A stretch of 64,000 nucleotides of DNA, from NCBI GenBank assembly GCA_934636825.1, contig CAKUBG010000004.1:1-64000 (forward strand), written 5' to 3'. The notes under the pieces are model-generated. The model saw only the letters and a program-made list of their open reading frames with translations. It was not told the DNA's origin and ran no database searches. Positions 17,146 to 26,690 of this stretch are shown here, one piece after another. Position 1 is the first letter of the stretch; each line of letters opens with the position of its first letter. The DNA comes from an uncultured bacterium (GTDB lineage: Bacteria; Vulcanimicrobiota; Xenobia; Xenobiales; Xenobiaceae). The translations under genes and the position numbers were made by a program.

Positions 17146-18612
17146 TTAGAAAAGTGTTTTTAGCAAGAGTAAGATGGTCAGCATTATTAAAACTGTCTGC
17201 AAAATTCGTTCCGGCACAGAAGTGCGGGGATTGTCCAAGTAAGTGCGTCTTTTAGTCGCTCCAAAGCCTCTTGAGGTTAAAGCCAGTGCTGTTTGCTCAG
17301 CTTCATAGGCGGCAGTCAATATTAGAGGCGCTGCTAAGGGTAAAAGGCGATTGATTTTTTGTCTAAGCGTACCTCCATAGGGCATCGCTCTGGCGGCTTG
17401 AATTTCCAACAATCGTCTGGCACGGTTTATCATTTGCGGTGCTAAGTTTATCGCTGCTAAAACTGCGTAAGCGAATTTGGGAGGCACACCTTTTGATTCA
17501 AGACTGCGCATAAGTTCTTCTTGAGCGGTAGTGAAAAGCATCAACAGGGCCGCTTCACAGATAATGGTAATGCGCAAGGCTGTCTGGGCTGCTTGACAAG
17601 CGGCTTGCAATGATAAGTTTAAGCTGCCGATATTGCCCAGATCCAGCTTAAAGTCTGTTGGCCCCAACAACCCATTTATAAAAATCATAGAGATGGCTAA
17701 AGGCACGGCCGTTAGCAGCAAAGTCTGACAAAAAGGTAAGGCTATACCGCTTAGGCAACTTAAAATACCCAAAGCAAGGGCCAGCACAGGTAAGTATGCC
17801 AAAAGTGCGCAATGCATATTGCCTTGAGCGTCTTGCCAAGAAAGGACGAGTGGAAAAGCTAAAGCGGCGGCGGTAACAAAAATGATGAAGGCTTCTTTCG
17901 TTTCGGCCGTCAGCTTGTGCAAGAAGCTTGTGCCTGGGCGATAGAAACCGTGCGAGCGGGAAGCTGACGGCCGTGTCGGCAAAGAGCACGAATCGCAAAA
18001 GGCTGTTTGCTGCGGCTTAAATAGATGGCCGGTAACAGTTATTTTATCTAGATAGGCTCCGTTTTGAAAGCTACTTCGCAGCCTAGTGGGCATAGCGGCC
18101 AGCAAAGTTTGAACCAGTAAGCAACTGATTAGCTTATCTATAGGATCTATTGTTAAACTTTGAGCTAAGCAAGCGTGCAAAGTGCTCAACCCGGCCAAAC
18201 GAAAAGCCGCTACAACTAGATCTGTGCCGCCGCCGCTACTTCCATGTAGCATATAAGCTGCTATTGGTGCCGAAGCTAAGGCCGCCGTCAAGCCCAAAAT
18301 AAGGCCCATAAAAGCTGCCAAGCCCAAATTACGCATAAAGCCTTGGCGACTCAAATAGCCGGCGACTAACCCTACAATTAAAGCTGGAGGCAAAAAACAC
18401 AGCCATATGGGACTGTTGGCGGCAGCACTAATAAGCCCGCTGATTAGAGCTGTGGTGGCTCCGGCCAGCGGGCCGCCTAGACAGGCAGCCCAAATAGTTC
18501 CCAGCGAGTCCAGATAAAGTGGAATTTTTAGGGCTGAAGCCAACCAGCCTCCGGTAATATTTAGGGCGGCGGCTAGAGGAAGTAAAGCCCATGTTTTGAC
18601 ATCTAGGCGCAT
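17146..18612 (-). CDS. ECF transporter membrane protein, S component fused to T component
   Basis: 488 aa. Residues 1-175 form a six-segment S-component-like domain with the typical LYLDSLGTIWAACLGGPLAG motif. A charged linker (about 176-215) leads to an EcfT domain. The latter has the coupling helices with the Ala-Arg motifs ARRLLEIQAARAMPYGG and ALTSRGFGATKRR, which transmit ATPase movement. Together with the fused ATPase this makes a complete importer from two genes. The substrate is not readable; no riboswitch is visible in the 95-bp upstream gap. A start at 18612 is supported by GAGAG upstream. Confidence 0.87.
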   Translation of the reverse strand: MRLDVKTWALLPLAAALNITGGWLASALKIPLYLDSLGTIWAACLGGPLAGATTALISGLISAAANSPIWLCFLPPALIVGLVAGYLSRQGFMRNLGLAAFMGLILGLTAALASAPIAAYMLHGSSGGGTDLVVAAFRLAGLSTLHACLAQSLTIDPIDKLISCLLVQTLLAAMPTRLRSSFQNGAYLDKITVTGHLFKPQQTAFCDSCSLPTRPSASRSHGFYRPGTSFLHKLTAETKEAFIIFVTAAALAFPLVLSWQDAQGNMHCALLAYLPVLALALGILSCLSGIALPFCQTLLLTAVPLAISMIFINGLLGPTDFKLDLGNIGSLNLSLQAACQAAQTALRITIICEAALLMLFTTAQEELMRSLESKGVPPKFAYAVLAAINLAPQMINRARRLLEIQAARAMPYGGTLRQKINRLLPLAAPLILTAAYEAEQTALALTSRGFGATKRRTYLDNPRTSVPERILQTVLIMLTILLLLKTLF

Positions 18613-18707
18613 AGAGGCGCTCTCTTCTCATTTTCAGCTTCGCTACCTGCTATGTGCAATAGTGGGGCAGGAGCGCACGGAAAAGTCGTGAATCGCAGAA
18701 AAATCGA

Positions 18708-19490
18708 ATGAGTGGGAATTGGCAGCACAACAATTTGAACTATAAAGATGATATTCAAAAACAATTTAAAGCCCGGAAAGTAGCTTGTGGCAAAGGGCGT
18801 TACCTTTTAACTTATGAAACCGGACAGGGACGCACTGTGGTCTTTTTACACGGCGCAGCTAGCTCTTGGTTAAGTTTTAAAAGTCAATACCAGATGTTAG
18901 CTTCTAGGTACAAACTTATTGCTCCCAACTTGCGCGGACATGGTGGCACGCCTTGGCACGATACAGAAAAAATAGATGAGTTTTACGACGATATTTGCGC
19001 TTGGTTTCAGGAAATGAATTTTACTGAGCCTATCATTTTAATTGGTCACTCTTTGGGAGGCTATCTTAGTGCGCGTTATGCAGCCGACAATCCAGATAAA
19101 GTGGCTCGTTTAGTTTTAATTAGTACATGCGGAAGTTTCGAGCCTGGCGCTGTGCTCTTTTTCTTAAAAACTTGTTGGGCTGGGGCCGACGCAGTACATA
19201 AATTTTTCCCTTGGCTGGTAAATATTAGCTCTCAAATGGCCGGTTGCTTGTCTAAAGTTGTTTTCTCGCAGTGGAATTGTTGGGATGTCTATCCCAAAAT
19301 AAAGGCACCGTCGTTGATTATTTTCGGTACTTTCGACCCTCTGTTTAGCTTAAAGCAAGGCTATCGTGTCAAAGAACTTATTCCCCAAGCCGGTATAAAA
19401 ATTGTTGCTTGCGGAGGTCACAATCCTCAAATTGATCACGGTGAGGAAGTTGGTCAACTTATTAGCCAATTTCTAACTTCTCAAGCTTAA
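18708..19490 (+). CDS. Alpha/beta-hydrolase
   Basis: 260 aa. The fold is shown by VVFLHGAASSW (oxyanion region), APNLRGHGGTPWH, the nucleophile elbow GHSLGGYLSARYA (Ser), FGTFDPLFSL (acid) and GGHNPQIDHG (His). It is close in layout to esterases and small-molecule hydrolases. No signal peptide, so cytoplasmic. It is divergent from the ECF operon and monocistronic, with a terminator just after. I see no strong ribosome site before ATG 18708. Confidence 0.9.
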   Translation: MSGNWQHNNLNYKDDIQKQFKARKVACGKGRYLLTYETGQGRTVVFLHGAASSWLSFKSQYQMLASRYKLIAPNLRGHGGTPWHDTEKIDEFYDDICAWFQEMNFTEPIILIGHSLGGYLSARYAADNPDKVARLVLISTCGSFEPGAVLFFLKTCWAGADAVHKFFPWLVNISSQMAGCLSKVVFSQWNCWDVYPKIKAPSLIIFGTFDPLFSLKQGYRVKELIPQAGIKIVACGGHNPQIDHGEEVGQLISQFLTSQA

Positions 19491-19512
19491 GTTGCACTAA
19501 CTCAAATTATTA

Positions 19513-19558
19513 GGCCCGGATTCATCTTTTGTATAAACTACGAATCCGGGCCCTTTTT
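19513..19558. terminator. Intrinsic terminator
   Basis: GGCCCGGATTC and GAATCCGGGCC pair around an 18-base loop and run into a T-tract. It lies between the hydrolase gene and the convergent aminopeptidase gene. Confidence 0.88.
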
Positions 19559-19584
19559 GTTAAGTTACAAAGTTATGTGAGCTT

Positions 19585-20715
19585 TTAGGCTAACGACTTC
19601 TTCAGCTCATCAGGATTTAAGCCTTTGAGCTCGTCATCAACAAAAATACCGTTGTGGCGGATCAGTTGATCGTCGAAATAGACATCTCCGCCTGGTTCTT
19701 GGCAAAGTACCAAATCCCAGTGAATAGAAGATTTGTTGCCATTATTAGCGGCGTCGTAGCAATTGCCCAAAGCTAAGTGGAGGCTGCCTCTGATTTTTTC
19801 ATCAAAAAGGGTGTCGCCAATGGGCTTATCGACAAAAGGATTGAAGCCGAGAGAAAATTCGCCAATATACCTGGCTCCTTCGTCAATATCCAAAATGCGA
19901 TTTAAGTTTTCGGTGTCGGAAGAAGAGGCTTCGACTACTTTGCCTTCGTGGAAAGTTAAGCGAATATTGTCCATGCGGACGCCGCGGAAATTGGTGGGAG
20001 TATTAAAAGCAATGGTACCTTCTACAGAATGTTTGTGTGGAGCTGAATAGCACTCGCCATCAGGAATATTGCGGCGGCCAAAATCTGGGACTGCTCCTAT
20101 ATCTTTAATAGAAAAACGCAAATCGGTGCCTGGGCCGGTCAGGCGTACTTTATCTGTACGCAGCAAACGCTCTTTTAAAGGCTGAACGGCTATTTCCATA
20201 GCTTGATAATTGGCCAGGCATACTTCAAAGAAATAATCTTCGAAAGCTTCGGTAGACATAAGGGCCAATTGAGCCATAGAGGGGTTGGGCCAGCGCATAA
20301 CTACCCAACGAGTGTGCTTCACGCGCTGTTCCAAGTGCACAGGCTTTTGCCAGTATTTTTGATAGATCTCTACATTTTGCGGAGGAGTATCGGCTAAAGC
20401 TGCGGCGTTAGTCATACCGCGCATAGAGATGTAACACTGAACTTGTTTCATGCGCTCCAGCTCCAGAGCGCCTATAGCTTGGCAACGGGCTTTGACTTTT
20501 TCAGCATCAGGATCCAAAAGCAATTGACGCATAATCGATTGATTTTGAATATTAAAAATGGGGATTCCGTCGGCTTGACAAATCTCTGCAGCCAAAACGG
20601 TTAGCATAGAAGACGGAATTTCAGTCGCTTCCACAAGAACTTTGTCGCCTGGTTCTACTCGACAGGAGTGATGCACTAAAGTCTGAGCTAATTTTTTATA
20701 ACGAGGATCTAACAT
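19585..20715 (-). CDS. M29-family metallo-aminopeptidase
   Basis: 376 aa. N-terminal RYKKLAQTLVHHSCRVEPGDKVLVEA is typical of the M29 (AmpS/aminopeptidase T) family. The C-terminal half carries the dinuclear metal ligands: Glu in HSVEGTIAF, Glu in GEFSLGFNP, His in GSLHLALG and the HWD of SIHWDLVL. The family removes N-terminal residues from peptides in the cytoplasm. AAAGGG precedes the ATG. It is monocistronic. Confidence 0.9.
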   Translation of the reverse strand: MLDPRYKKLAQTLVHHSCRVEPGDKVLVEATEIPSSMLTVLAAEICQADGIPIFNIQNQSIMRQLLLDPDAEKVKARCQAIGALELERMKQVQCYISMRGMTNAAALADTPPQNVEIYQKYWQKPVHLEQRVKHTRWVVMRWPNPSMAQLALMSTEAFEDYFFEVCLANYQAMEIAVQPLKERLLRTDKVRLTGPGTDLRFSIKDIGAVPDFGRRNIPDGECYSAPHKHSVEGTIAFNTPTNFRGVRMDNIRLTFHEGKVVEASSSDTENLNRILDIDEGARYIGEFSLGFNPFVDKPIGDTLFDEKIRGSLHLALGNCYDAANNGNKSSIHWDLVLCQEPGGDVYFDDQLIRHNGIFVDDELKGLNPDELKKSLA

Positions 20716-21088
20716 AAAATAAGCCCTTTCCTAAAGATAGAAATCGGCGTCAATTTGGGAAAAAAATTGCTTAATTCCTGCTCTTGGTTATTGGTGACGG
20801 CAGACGGATATGCTTTTTTGGATATATTCCAAGGGGGATAATGCATTTTTTCGGAGAATGAAAAGAGGGAGGCGTTGCGCCGCTTTCAATCACTTCGAAC
20901 GTGGCCGCATACCTTTTTTCTCTGCAGACATTCACCTACAACTAGGGGAATACAAAGTGCTCCGGCGCTGAAAATAGCACGAGTGCAAGTGCCTGTTCGG
21001 TAGCGATGCGGAGGAGATATTTGAGGCCTTGGGGGGCGGTTTTCTTGTGGCTTGCATGCCAACATATAAGAAAGAGTTAGGAGTAGTT
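20716..21088. other. Intergenic region, 373 bp
   Basis: This divergent gap should contain the promoters of the aminopeptidase and of the hutG-like gene. The part from about 20930 to 21020 is GC-richer and has short inverted repeats, but I could not match it to a known RNA. AGGAG at 21079-21083 sets the start of the hutG-like gene. Confidence 0.4.
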
Positions 21089-21928
21089 ATGGTGGCTCGG
21101 TTGCCTTTCTTACTAACGATAGTTCACGGTGGAACAGTTCTACCTCGTGAGTTGACTACACGCTTGGCCTTGACCCCTGCTGATATATTTTTTGATTCCG
21201 ATCCTTGGACGCGTGAAATATTCGCTTTCGGAGAGGCGGTACAGGGACGCTTAGAGGCCGAAGTCGCTCGGGCAGTTATTGATATGGATCAAGACCCGAG
21301 TTTGAAACCTCCTAAAGTTGACGACGGAGTAGTGCGTTTAGTTACTCGCTACAACAGACCTGTTTGGCGTGAAGATTGCCAGCCTACGGCTGATGACGTA
21401 AATCGCCTTATAGACAGATACCATCGCAATTATCATGAAATATTGGAGCGTGTAGCCTCTCGCGGTGGCGTGCGTTTGGGGATAGATTGCCATTCTATGG
21501 CTCCTGTAGGAGCTCCTCGCGATTCAGATTGTGGCCAGATAAGGCCTATTTTCTGTATAGGTAATATGGGCGACTCCAATGCCGAAGGTGATTCTCTTTC
21601 TTGCTCTGCGGCTACGGCTCACAAATTAGCCGAAGTTTTGCGCGAAGAGTTTGCCGACATTCAGCTTAAAGATGGCCAACAATTAGTCTCATTTAACAAT
21701 CCTTCTTCTGGCGGTTATATTCTTAAACGCCATTGCGCCGATTGTGACGGACATGGTACGCCTTGGATCCAGTTTACCATCAACCGCTCTTTGGTTCTGC
21801 CCAATGAACCGGAAGATCCGTGCTCTTTAGAAGATGCACCGGATTCTGATCGCGAAGTAATCGGCAAATTGCGCTTGCGTTTGTTGGGCGTCCTTAAGAA
21901 ATTCGCCGATAAGTTGGCTCAAGCCTAA
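21089..21928 (+). CDS. hutG: N-formylglutamate amidohydrolase family protein
   Basis: 279 aa from ATG 21089 with AGGAG five bases upstream; an upstream start at 21029 lacks a ribosome site. Family features are IVHGGTVLP near the N-terminus, RYNRPVWR, LGIDCHSMAPVG (metal/catalytic), NNPSSGGYILKRH and PWIQFTINR. The enzyme hydrolyses N-formyl-L-glutamate, an end step of histidine degradation. It is followed by formiminotransferase and imidazolonepropionase genes, which supports this role. Confidence 0.85.
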   Translation: MVARLPFLLTIVHGGTVLPRELTTRLALTPADIFFDSDPWTREIFAFGEAVQGRLEAEVARAVIDMDQDPSLKPPKVDDGVVRLVTRYNRPVWREDCQPTADDVNRLIDRYHRNYHEILERVASRGGVRLGIDCHSMAPVGAPRDSDCGQIRPIFCIGNMGDSNAEGDSLSCSAATAHKLAEVLREEFADIQLKDGQQLVSFNNPSSGGYILKRHCADCDGHGTPWIQFTINRSLVLPNEPEDPCSLEDAPDSDREVIGKLRLRLLGVLKKFADKLAQA

Positions 21929-22013
21929 CTATTAACGTCTCTGTTTCACTATCCCACCTAGGGAATATGTGTTACTAGAGGCGTTTTTTTTGCTTTTGAG
22001 GAGAAAATATACT

Positions 22014-22934
22014 ATGGGAGCTGTCTTTGAGTGCATTCCCAATGTTTCCGAGGGACGCCGTTCCCATATTATCGAACTTTTGGCCGCAGCGGTGCGCTCT
22101 GTGTCTTCCGTTCGTCTTTTAGATTATTCTGCTGATTTCGATCATAATCGCTCTGTTTTTACTTTTATCGGTGACGCTGACAGCTTGGAAGAGGCTATTC
22201 TCAACTTATTTACTGTCGCTGAACACCATATCGATATGCACGAGCACAAGGGGGTACATCCTCGTATCGGAGCTATAGATGTGGTGCCTTTTGTACCTTT
22301 GGAAACGTCTTCTATGGCTGACGCTGCTAGTTTGGCGAAAAGGGTGGCTACTTTAGTGGCGGAGCGTTTTAACTTACCGATTTATTTATATGGAGAATCG
22401 GCTCTACAGCCTCAGAGAGCCTCTTTGGCTTACTTGCGTCGCGGAGGTTGGGAGGCTCTTTGCGCTGAAGGTTTGCAAGGCGAAGAGCGTCGCCCAGATT
22501 TGGGGCCGACTTTATTGCATCCTACTCTGGGAGCATCTTGTTTTGGCGCTCGCGGGCCGTTGGTAGCTTTTAATGTTTGGCTCAACACTCAAAATGTAAC
22601 TATTGCCAAAAAGATCGCCGCCAGAGTGCGAGCCTCTTCCGGCGGCTTAAGTTTTGTTAAGGCGCTGGGGCTGGAATTGCCCTCTCAAAAGGCTGTGCAA
22701 GTTTCGATGAATTTGACCAATCCTAAGTTTACAGCTCTTTATACAGCTTTTGAGTTGGTAAAAATGGAAGCTAGGCGTTTTGGTGTGGGCATATTAAAGA
22801 GCGAGCTTATAGGTTGTTTACCCTTGCAAGCTATGAGTGATTGTTTCTCTTATTATTTGCAAATGCCAGATTTTGCTCCTGAGCGCACTGTAGAAAATGG
22901 ACTTCTAGATTTTTATAGATCTTTACAAAATTAA
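22014..22934 (+). CDS. ftcD: Glutamate formiminotransferase
   Basis: 306 aa from ATG 22014, after GAGGAG. It has the N-terminal FTCD transferase signature CIPNVSEGRR, then LLDYSADFDHNRSVFTF, HKGVHPRIGAIDVVPFVP (folate/catalytic His region) and LYGESAL. It moves the formimino group of formiminoglutamate to tetrahydrofolate. The cyclodeaminase domain of the bifunctional enzyme is absent, and no separate cyclodeaminase gene lies nearby. It is 85 bases after the hutG-like gene, probably in one operon. Confidence 0.93.
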   Translation: MGAVFECIPNVSEGRRSHIIELLAAAVRSVSSVRLLDYSADFDHNRSVFTFIGDADSLEEAILNLFTVAEHHIDMHEHKGVHPRIGAIDVVPFVPLETSSMADAASLAKRVATLVAERFNLPIYLYGESALQPQRASLAYLRRGGWEALCAEGLQGEERRPDLGPTLLHPTLGASCFGARGPLVAFNVWLNTQNVTIAKKIAARVRASSGGLSFVKALGLELPSQKAVQVSMNLTNPKFTALYTAFELVKMEARRFGVGILKSELIGCLPLQAMSDCFSYYLQMPDFAPERTVENGLLDFYRSLQN

Positions 22935-23087
22935 ATTTTACTTTCATAACTGTGTTTTTTACATAAATTTGCCTTTAGCTTTGGTAAAAAAATGCCAAGT
23001 AAAGAAGAGTAAAGACCCAGTACGGGCGAATTAACTACAATATTTTTTAGTCGCTCTTTTTTTAGAGCATTTCTTTGGAGGTTAGTT

Positions 23088-24338
23088 GTGAATCAGGCTG
23101 ACGCCGTAGTCATAGCTGGCAAGGTTTTGACTTGTTCCGACGATGATGATGTCCCTCGGCCGCATTGCGGTGAAGATATGGACGACGCTGGCGAAATAGA
23201 AGAGGGAGCTTTAGTTATTTGTGACGGTAAGATCGCCGAGGTGGGATATGCCCGCGATTTATTGCGCCGTTGGCAGGGCAAGGTGCTCGACTATTGCAAT
23301 TGTACGATTTTGCCTGGCTTTGTGGATGCACATACTCATCCGATTTTTGCCGGTTCCAGAACAGACGATTATTTGTTGCGAGCTCAAGGAGCTACCGACG
23401 AAGAAATTCGAGCTAAAGGTGGCGGTATTGCTAGCACAGTTAGATCCACAGTCGAAGCTAGCGATAGCGAATTGGCTGATATAACCAGACGCAATTTGGA
23501 AATGATGCTCTCTCATGGTTCCACTACCATTGAAGCAAAAAGTGGTTATGGTCTAGCTACTAGGGCAGAGTTGCGCCAATTGCGAATTTTGCGTCAATTA
23601 GGTAGGGAGTTGCCTATTGATTTAGCAGTCACTTTTTTGGGCGCTCATGCTGTGCCTGAGGAATATGCCGACCATGCTCACGATTACGTAAAATTACTAG
23701 TTCAAGAAATGATTCCTCAAGTTTGTGAAGATGGTTTGGCTGATTGGATTGATGTAGTTTGCGAGCGTGGCGTCTTTGATGTAGCTCAAGCTAGGAAAAT
23801 TTTAGAGACAGGTATGGCTTGCGGTTTGGGAGCCAGAATACACGCCGAAGAATTTTGCTATTTGGGAGGAGCCAAAATGGCTGCCCAAATAGGGGCCGCT
23901 TCTTGCGACAATTTACAAAGTCTTCAAGCCGATGATTACCCGATTTTGAAAGAAAGCGGCATCATACCCATTCTTACCCCCGGCACTTCTTTCTTCTGTG
24001 GCACTGACAAATATGCCAAGGGGCGAGAAATGATCGATTTCGGATTACCGGTTGCCATTGCCACCGACTTTAATCCCGGCTCTAATTTCTGTCTTTCTAT
24101 GCCCATGGCCATTTCTTTGGCTGTATTGCGTTTGAAGTTTACTCCGGAAGAGGCTATTGTAGCGGCTACTATCAATGCTGCCCACTCCCTAAAGATGGCT
24201 GACAAGGTAGGCAGTTTGTCCGTGGGCAAACAGGCCGATTTTGTAGTATTAAATACGCTTAATTGGCGTGATTGGCCTTACAGCTACGGAGTTAATTGGA
24301 TTCGCAATGTATATAAAAAAGGAGTGCAAGTGGCTTAA
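23088..24338 (+). CDS. hutI: Imidazolonepropionase
   Basis: 416 aa from GTG 23088, with GGAGG upstream. It is an amidohydrolase-superfamily enzyme: metal-binding HTHPIFAGSRTDDYLLR, GATDEEIRAKGGGI, GAHAVPEEY, a metal ligand in HAEEFCYLGGA and the conserved ATDFNPGSN. It opens imidazolone-5-propionate to formiminoglutamate, feeding the transferase encoded upstream. A short acidic insert (SDDDDVPRPHCGEDMDD) near residue 15 is unusual. hutH and hutU are not in the window. Confidence 0.96.
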   Translation: MNQADAVVIAGKVLTCSDDDDVPRPHCGEDMDDAGEIEEGALVICDGKIAEVGYARDLLRRWQGKVLDYCNCTILPGFVDAHTHPIFAGSRTDDYLLRAQGATDEEIRAKGGGIASTVRSTVEASDSELADITRRNLEMMLSHGSTTIEAKSGYGLATRAELRQLRILRQLGRELPIDLAVTFLGAHAVPEEYADHAHDYVKLLVQEMIPQVCEDGLADWIDVVCERGVFDVAQARKILETGMACGLGARIHAEEFCYLGGAKMAAQIGAASCDNLQSLQADDYPILKESGIIPILTPGTSFFCGTDKYAKGREMIDFGLPVAIATDFNPGSNFCLSMPMAISLAVLRLKFTPEEAIVAATINAAHSLKMADKVGSLSVGKQADFVVLNTLNWRDWPYSYGVNWIRNVYKKGVQVA

Positions 24339-24340
24339 TC

Positions 24341-25078
24341 ATGGTCAGAACTTCCGAGTTAGTTCGTTATCTTAGCGATTTGCTGAGGATAAAAGAGTTT
24401 AAAGATTTTACCAGCAACGGTGTTCAGGTAGAAGGAGCCGAAGAGGTTAAAAAGGTCGGTTTCGCTGTCGATGCTTGCCTGTCTACTTTTGAAGCTTTGC
24501 ATGATTGTCAAATTATTTGTGTCCATCATGGTATGATGTGGCCCAGTTGGGATAAAGTTCAAGGAGTCAACAGAAAACGCCTTAAGTTCCTGTTGGATCA
24601 CAATATCAATTTATTCGTTTCCCATTTACCTTTAGATCGTCACCCTCAGTTGGGCAATAATGCTCAAATTCTTAGCCATTTAGGCTGGGAAAAGACTGGC
24701 GAATTTGGTGAAGTAGGTTGGCTGTGCGATTTGGAAAAGCCACTTTCACTTGCTGAAGCTAAGCAAAAATTGGCAGCTTTGTTTCCTAACCGTTTGGCTG
24801 ATTTTTGGCACGGACCGCAAGAAATTAAGCGCATTGGTGTTTGCAGTGGCGGTGGCGGAGGCGAATATTTATATCAGGGTATAAAAGACCATTTGGACTT
24901 ATATATTACTGGAGAAACTAGCTATTCTATGGCCCACGATTCAGTAGAATATGGCTTAAATATCGCTTGTGTTGGTCACTACGCTTCGGAAACGTTTGGA
25001 GTCAAAGCTTTGCAAGCCGAAGTAGAAGTCCAGTTCGGTGTGGAGACTGCTTTCTTTGATAATCCTACCGGGTTATAA
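24341..25078 (+). CDS. NIF3/YbgI-family metal-binding protein
   Basis: 245 aa, starting two bases after hutI. It has the dinuclear metal motifs of the Nif3-like / GTP cyclohydrolase I type 2 family: ICVHHGMMWPSW, SHLPLDRHPQLGNNAQI, GVCSGGGGGEYL, ITGETSYSMAHDS and CVGHYASETFG. The biochemical role of this family is not settled. A terminator follows at 25099-25129. Confidence 0.9.
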   Translation: MVRTSELVRYLSDLLRIKEFKDFTSNGVQVEGAEEVKKVGFAVDACLSTFEALHDCQIICVHHGMMWPSWDKVQGVNRKRLKFLLDHNINLFVSHLPLDRHPQLGNNAQILSHLGWEKTGEFGEVGWLCDLEKPLSLAEAKQKLAALFPNRLADFWHGPQEIKRIGVCSGGGGGEYLYQGIKDHLDLYITGETSYSMAHDSVEYGLNIACVGHYASETFGVKALQAEVEVQFGVETAFFDNPTGL

Positions 25079-25098
25079 GTCAAAACTTTGCTTTTATA

Positions 25099-25129
25099 GA
25101 GCCACCAAGAAAAAACGGGTGGCTCTTTT
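25099..25129 (+). terminator. Intrinsic terminator
   Basis: GAGCCACC and GGTGGCTC pair around an A-rich loop, followed by TTTT. It ends the hut-like operon. Confidence 0.85.
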
Positions 25130-25267
25130 CAGGCTTTTTGCAAAAAAAAGCAGGAATAAAGGCCTGGCAGAGAACTTTCACCGGTCTAATTAGATGTTTT
25201 TTAGTTAGCTTTTTGTATTTTTTTTGGTTAGGCGTTTTGGCGTCAATTTTATGGAGGACTCTTTAAT

Positions 25268-26575
25268 ATGAGCGAATCTACTGTAGATTACAAAGTAAAA
25301 GATATGAGCTTAGCTGAATGGGGAAGACGTGACATCGTTCTTTCCGAAGCTGAAATGCCCGGTTTGATGGCTTTGCGTGAGCGTTACGCCGACGAAAAGC
25401 CTTTAAAAGGCGCTCGTATTGCCGGTTGTCTGCATATGACCGTTCAGACCGCTGTTTTGATTGAAACTTGCGTAGCCTTGGGCGCTCAGGTTCGCTGGAG
25501 TTCTTGCAATATTTATAGCACTCAGGATCATGCTGCCGCCGCTATTGCTGCCGCTGGTGTGCCAGTTTTTGCCTGGAAGGGTGAAACTTTAGAAGAGTAT
25601 GACTGGTGCATCCGTCAGAGCTTGAAGTTTGAAGGCGGCTTAGGCCCCAATATGATCTTGGACGATGGCGGCGACTTGACCAACTTAGTTCACGACGAAT
25701 TCCCCGAACTTTTCAAAGAAATTCGCGGTATCACCGAAGAAACTACAACCGGTGTTCATAATCTTTATCGCCGCGCTGCCGAAGGTAAACTCTTAGCTCC
25801 GGCTATCAACGTCAACGACTCTGTCACCAAGTCTAAATTCGACAACCTTTATGGCTGCCGCGAATCTTTGGCCGACGGTATCAAGAGAGGCACCGATGTT
25901 ATGGTTGCTGGTAAAGTTGTAGTAGTTTGCGGCTTTGGTGATGTAGGTAAGGGCTGCGCTCAGAGTATGCGTGGTTTTGGCGCTCGCGTCATTATTACCG
26001 AAATCGATCCTATTTGCGCTTTGCAAGCTGCTATGGAAGGCTACCAAGTCATGACTATGGAAGAAGCCGCTCCTATTGGTGATATTTTTGTTACCACCAC
26101 CGGTTGCAAAGGCATTATCATGGGTCGCCACATGATGGAAATGAAAGATAAAGCTATCGTTTGCAATATCGGTCACTTTGATTGCGAAATCGATATGCAC
26201 TGGCTGGAAACTACCCCTGGTATTACCGAGTATAACTTAAAGCCTCAGGTAGACGTCTTCCAATTGCCCAGCGGTCGCGATTTGATCGTTTTGGCCCGCG
26301 GACGTTTGGTAAACTTGGGGTGCGCCACCGGCCATCCTTCCTTCGTAATGTCTTGTTCCTTTACCAACCAAGTGTTAGGCCAGATTGAGCTTTGGAACAA
26401 TCATGATAAGTATCCTATCGGCGTTTATCGCTTGCCCAAAAAGCTCGATGAAGAAGTTGCCCGTCTCCACTTGCCTAAACTGGGCGTCAGCTTAACTAAA
26501 CTTACTCCCGAACAAGCCGAATATCTGGGTGTACCCGTAGAAGGCCCCTACAAGCCTGAATATTATCGCTACTAA
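25268..26575 (+). CDS. ahcY: S-adenosylhomocysteinase
   Basis: 435 aa, usual length. It splits S-adenosylhomocysteine into adenosine and homocysteine using bound NAD. Seen: ARIAGCLHMTVQTAVLIETC, SSCNIYSTQDHAAAAIA, the NAD motif VVCGFGDVGKGCAQSM, NIGHFDCEIDM, GRLVNLGCATGHPSFVMS and the C-terminal KPEYYRY. GGAGG precedes the ATG. It stands alone between two terminators. No SAH riboswitch was recognised upstream. Confidence 0.98.
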   Translation: MSESTVDYKVKDMSLAEWGRRDIVLSEAEMPGLMALRERYADEKPLKGARIAGCLHMTVQTAVLIETCVALGAQVRWSSCNIYSTQDHAAAAIAAAGVPVFAWKGETLEEYDWCIRQSLKFEGGLGPNMILDDGGDLTNLVHDEFPELFKEIRGITEETTTGVHNLYRRAAEGKLLAPAINVNDSVTKSKFDNLYGCRESLADGIKRGTDVMVAGKVVVVCGFGDVGKGCAQSMRGFGARVIITEIDPICALQAAMEGYQVMTMEEAAPIGDIFVTTTGCKGIIMGRHMMEMKDKAIVCNIGHFDCEIDMHWLETTPGITEYNLKPQVDVFQLPSGRDLIVLARGRLVNLGCATGHPSFVMSCSFTNQVLGQIELWNNHDKYPIGVYRLPKKLDEEVARLHLPKLGVSLTKLTPEQAEYLGVPVEGPYKPEYYRY

Positions 26576-26600
26576 TTTTTCACTTCATTAAAAAGTGGAA

Positions 26601-26646
26601 AAGCTTCGCTTTTTTCTTTTGATAAGAATGAGCGAAGCTTTTTTTA
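26601..26646. terminator. Bidirectional intrinsic terminator
   Basis: AAGCTTCGCT and AGCGAAGCTT form the arms, with a T-tract after the right arm and an A-rich stretch before the left arm. It lies between ahcY and the convergent kinase gene. Confidence 0.85.
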
Positions 26647-26690
26647 TTCGCAAAAATTTGTTTATAAAAGCTGATTGAGAGAAGATTATT

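Noticed and set aside
25130..25267. SAH or SAM riboswitch before ahcY
   Set aside because: No conserved aptamer core could be aligned by eye in the 138-bp leader.
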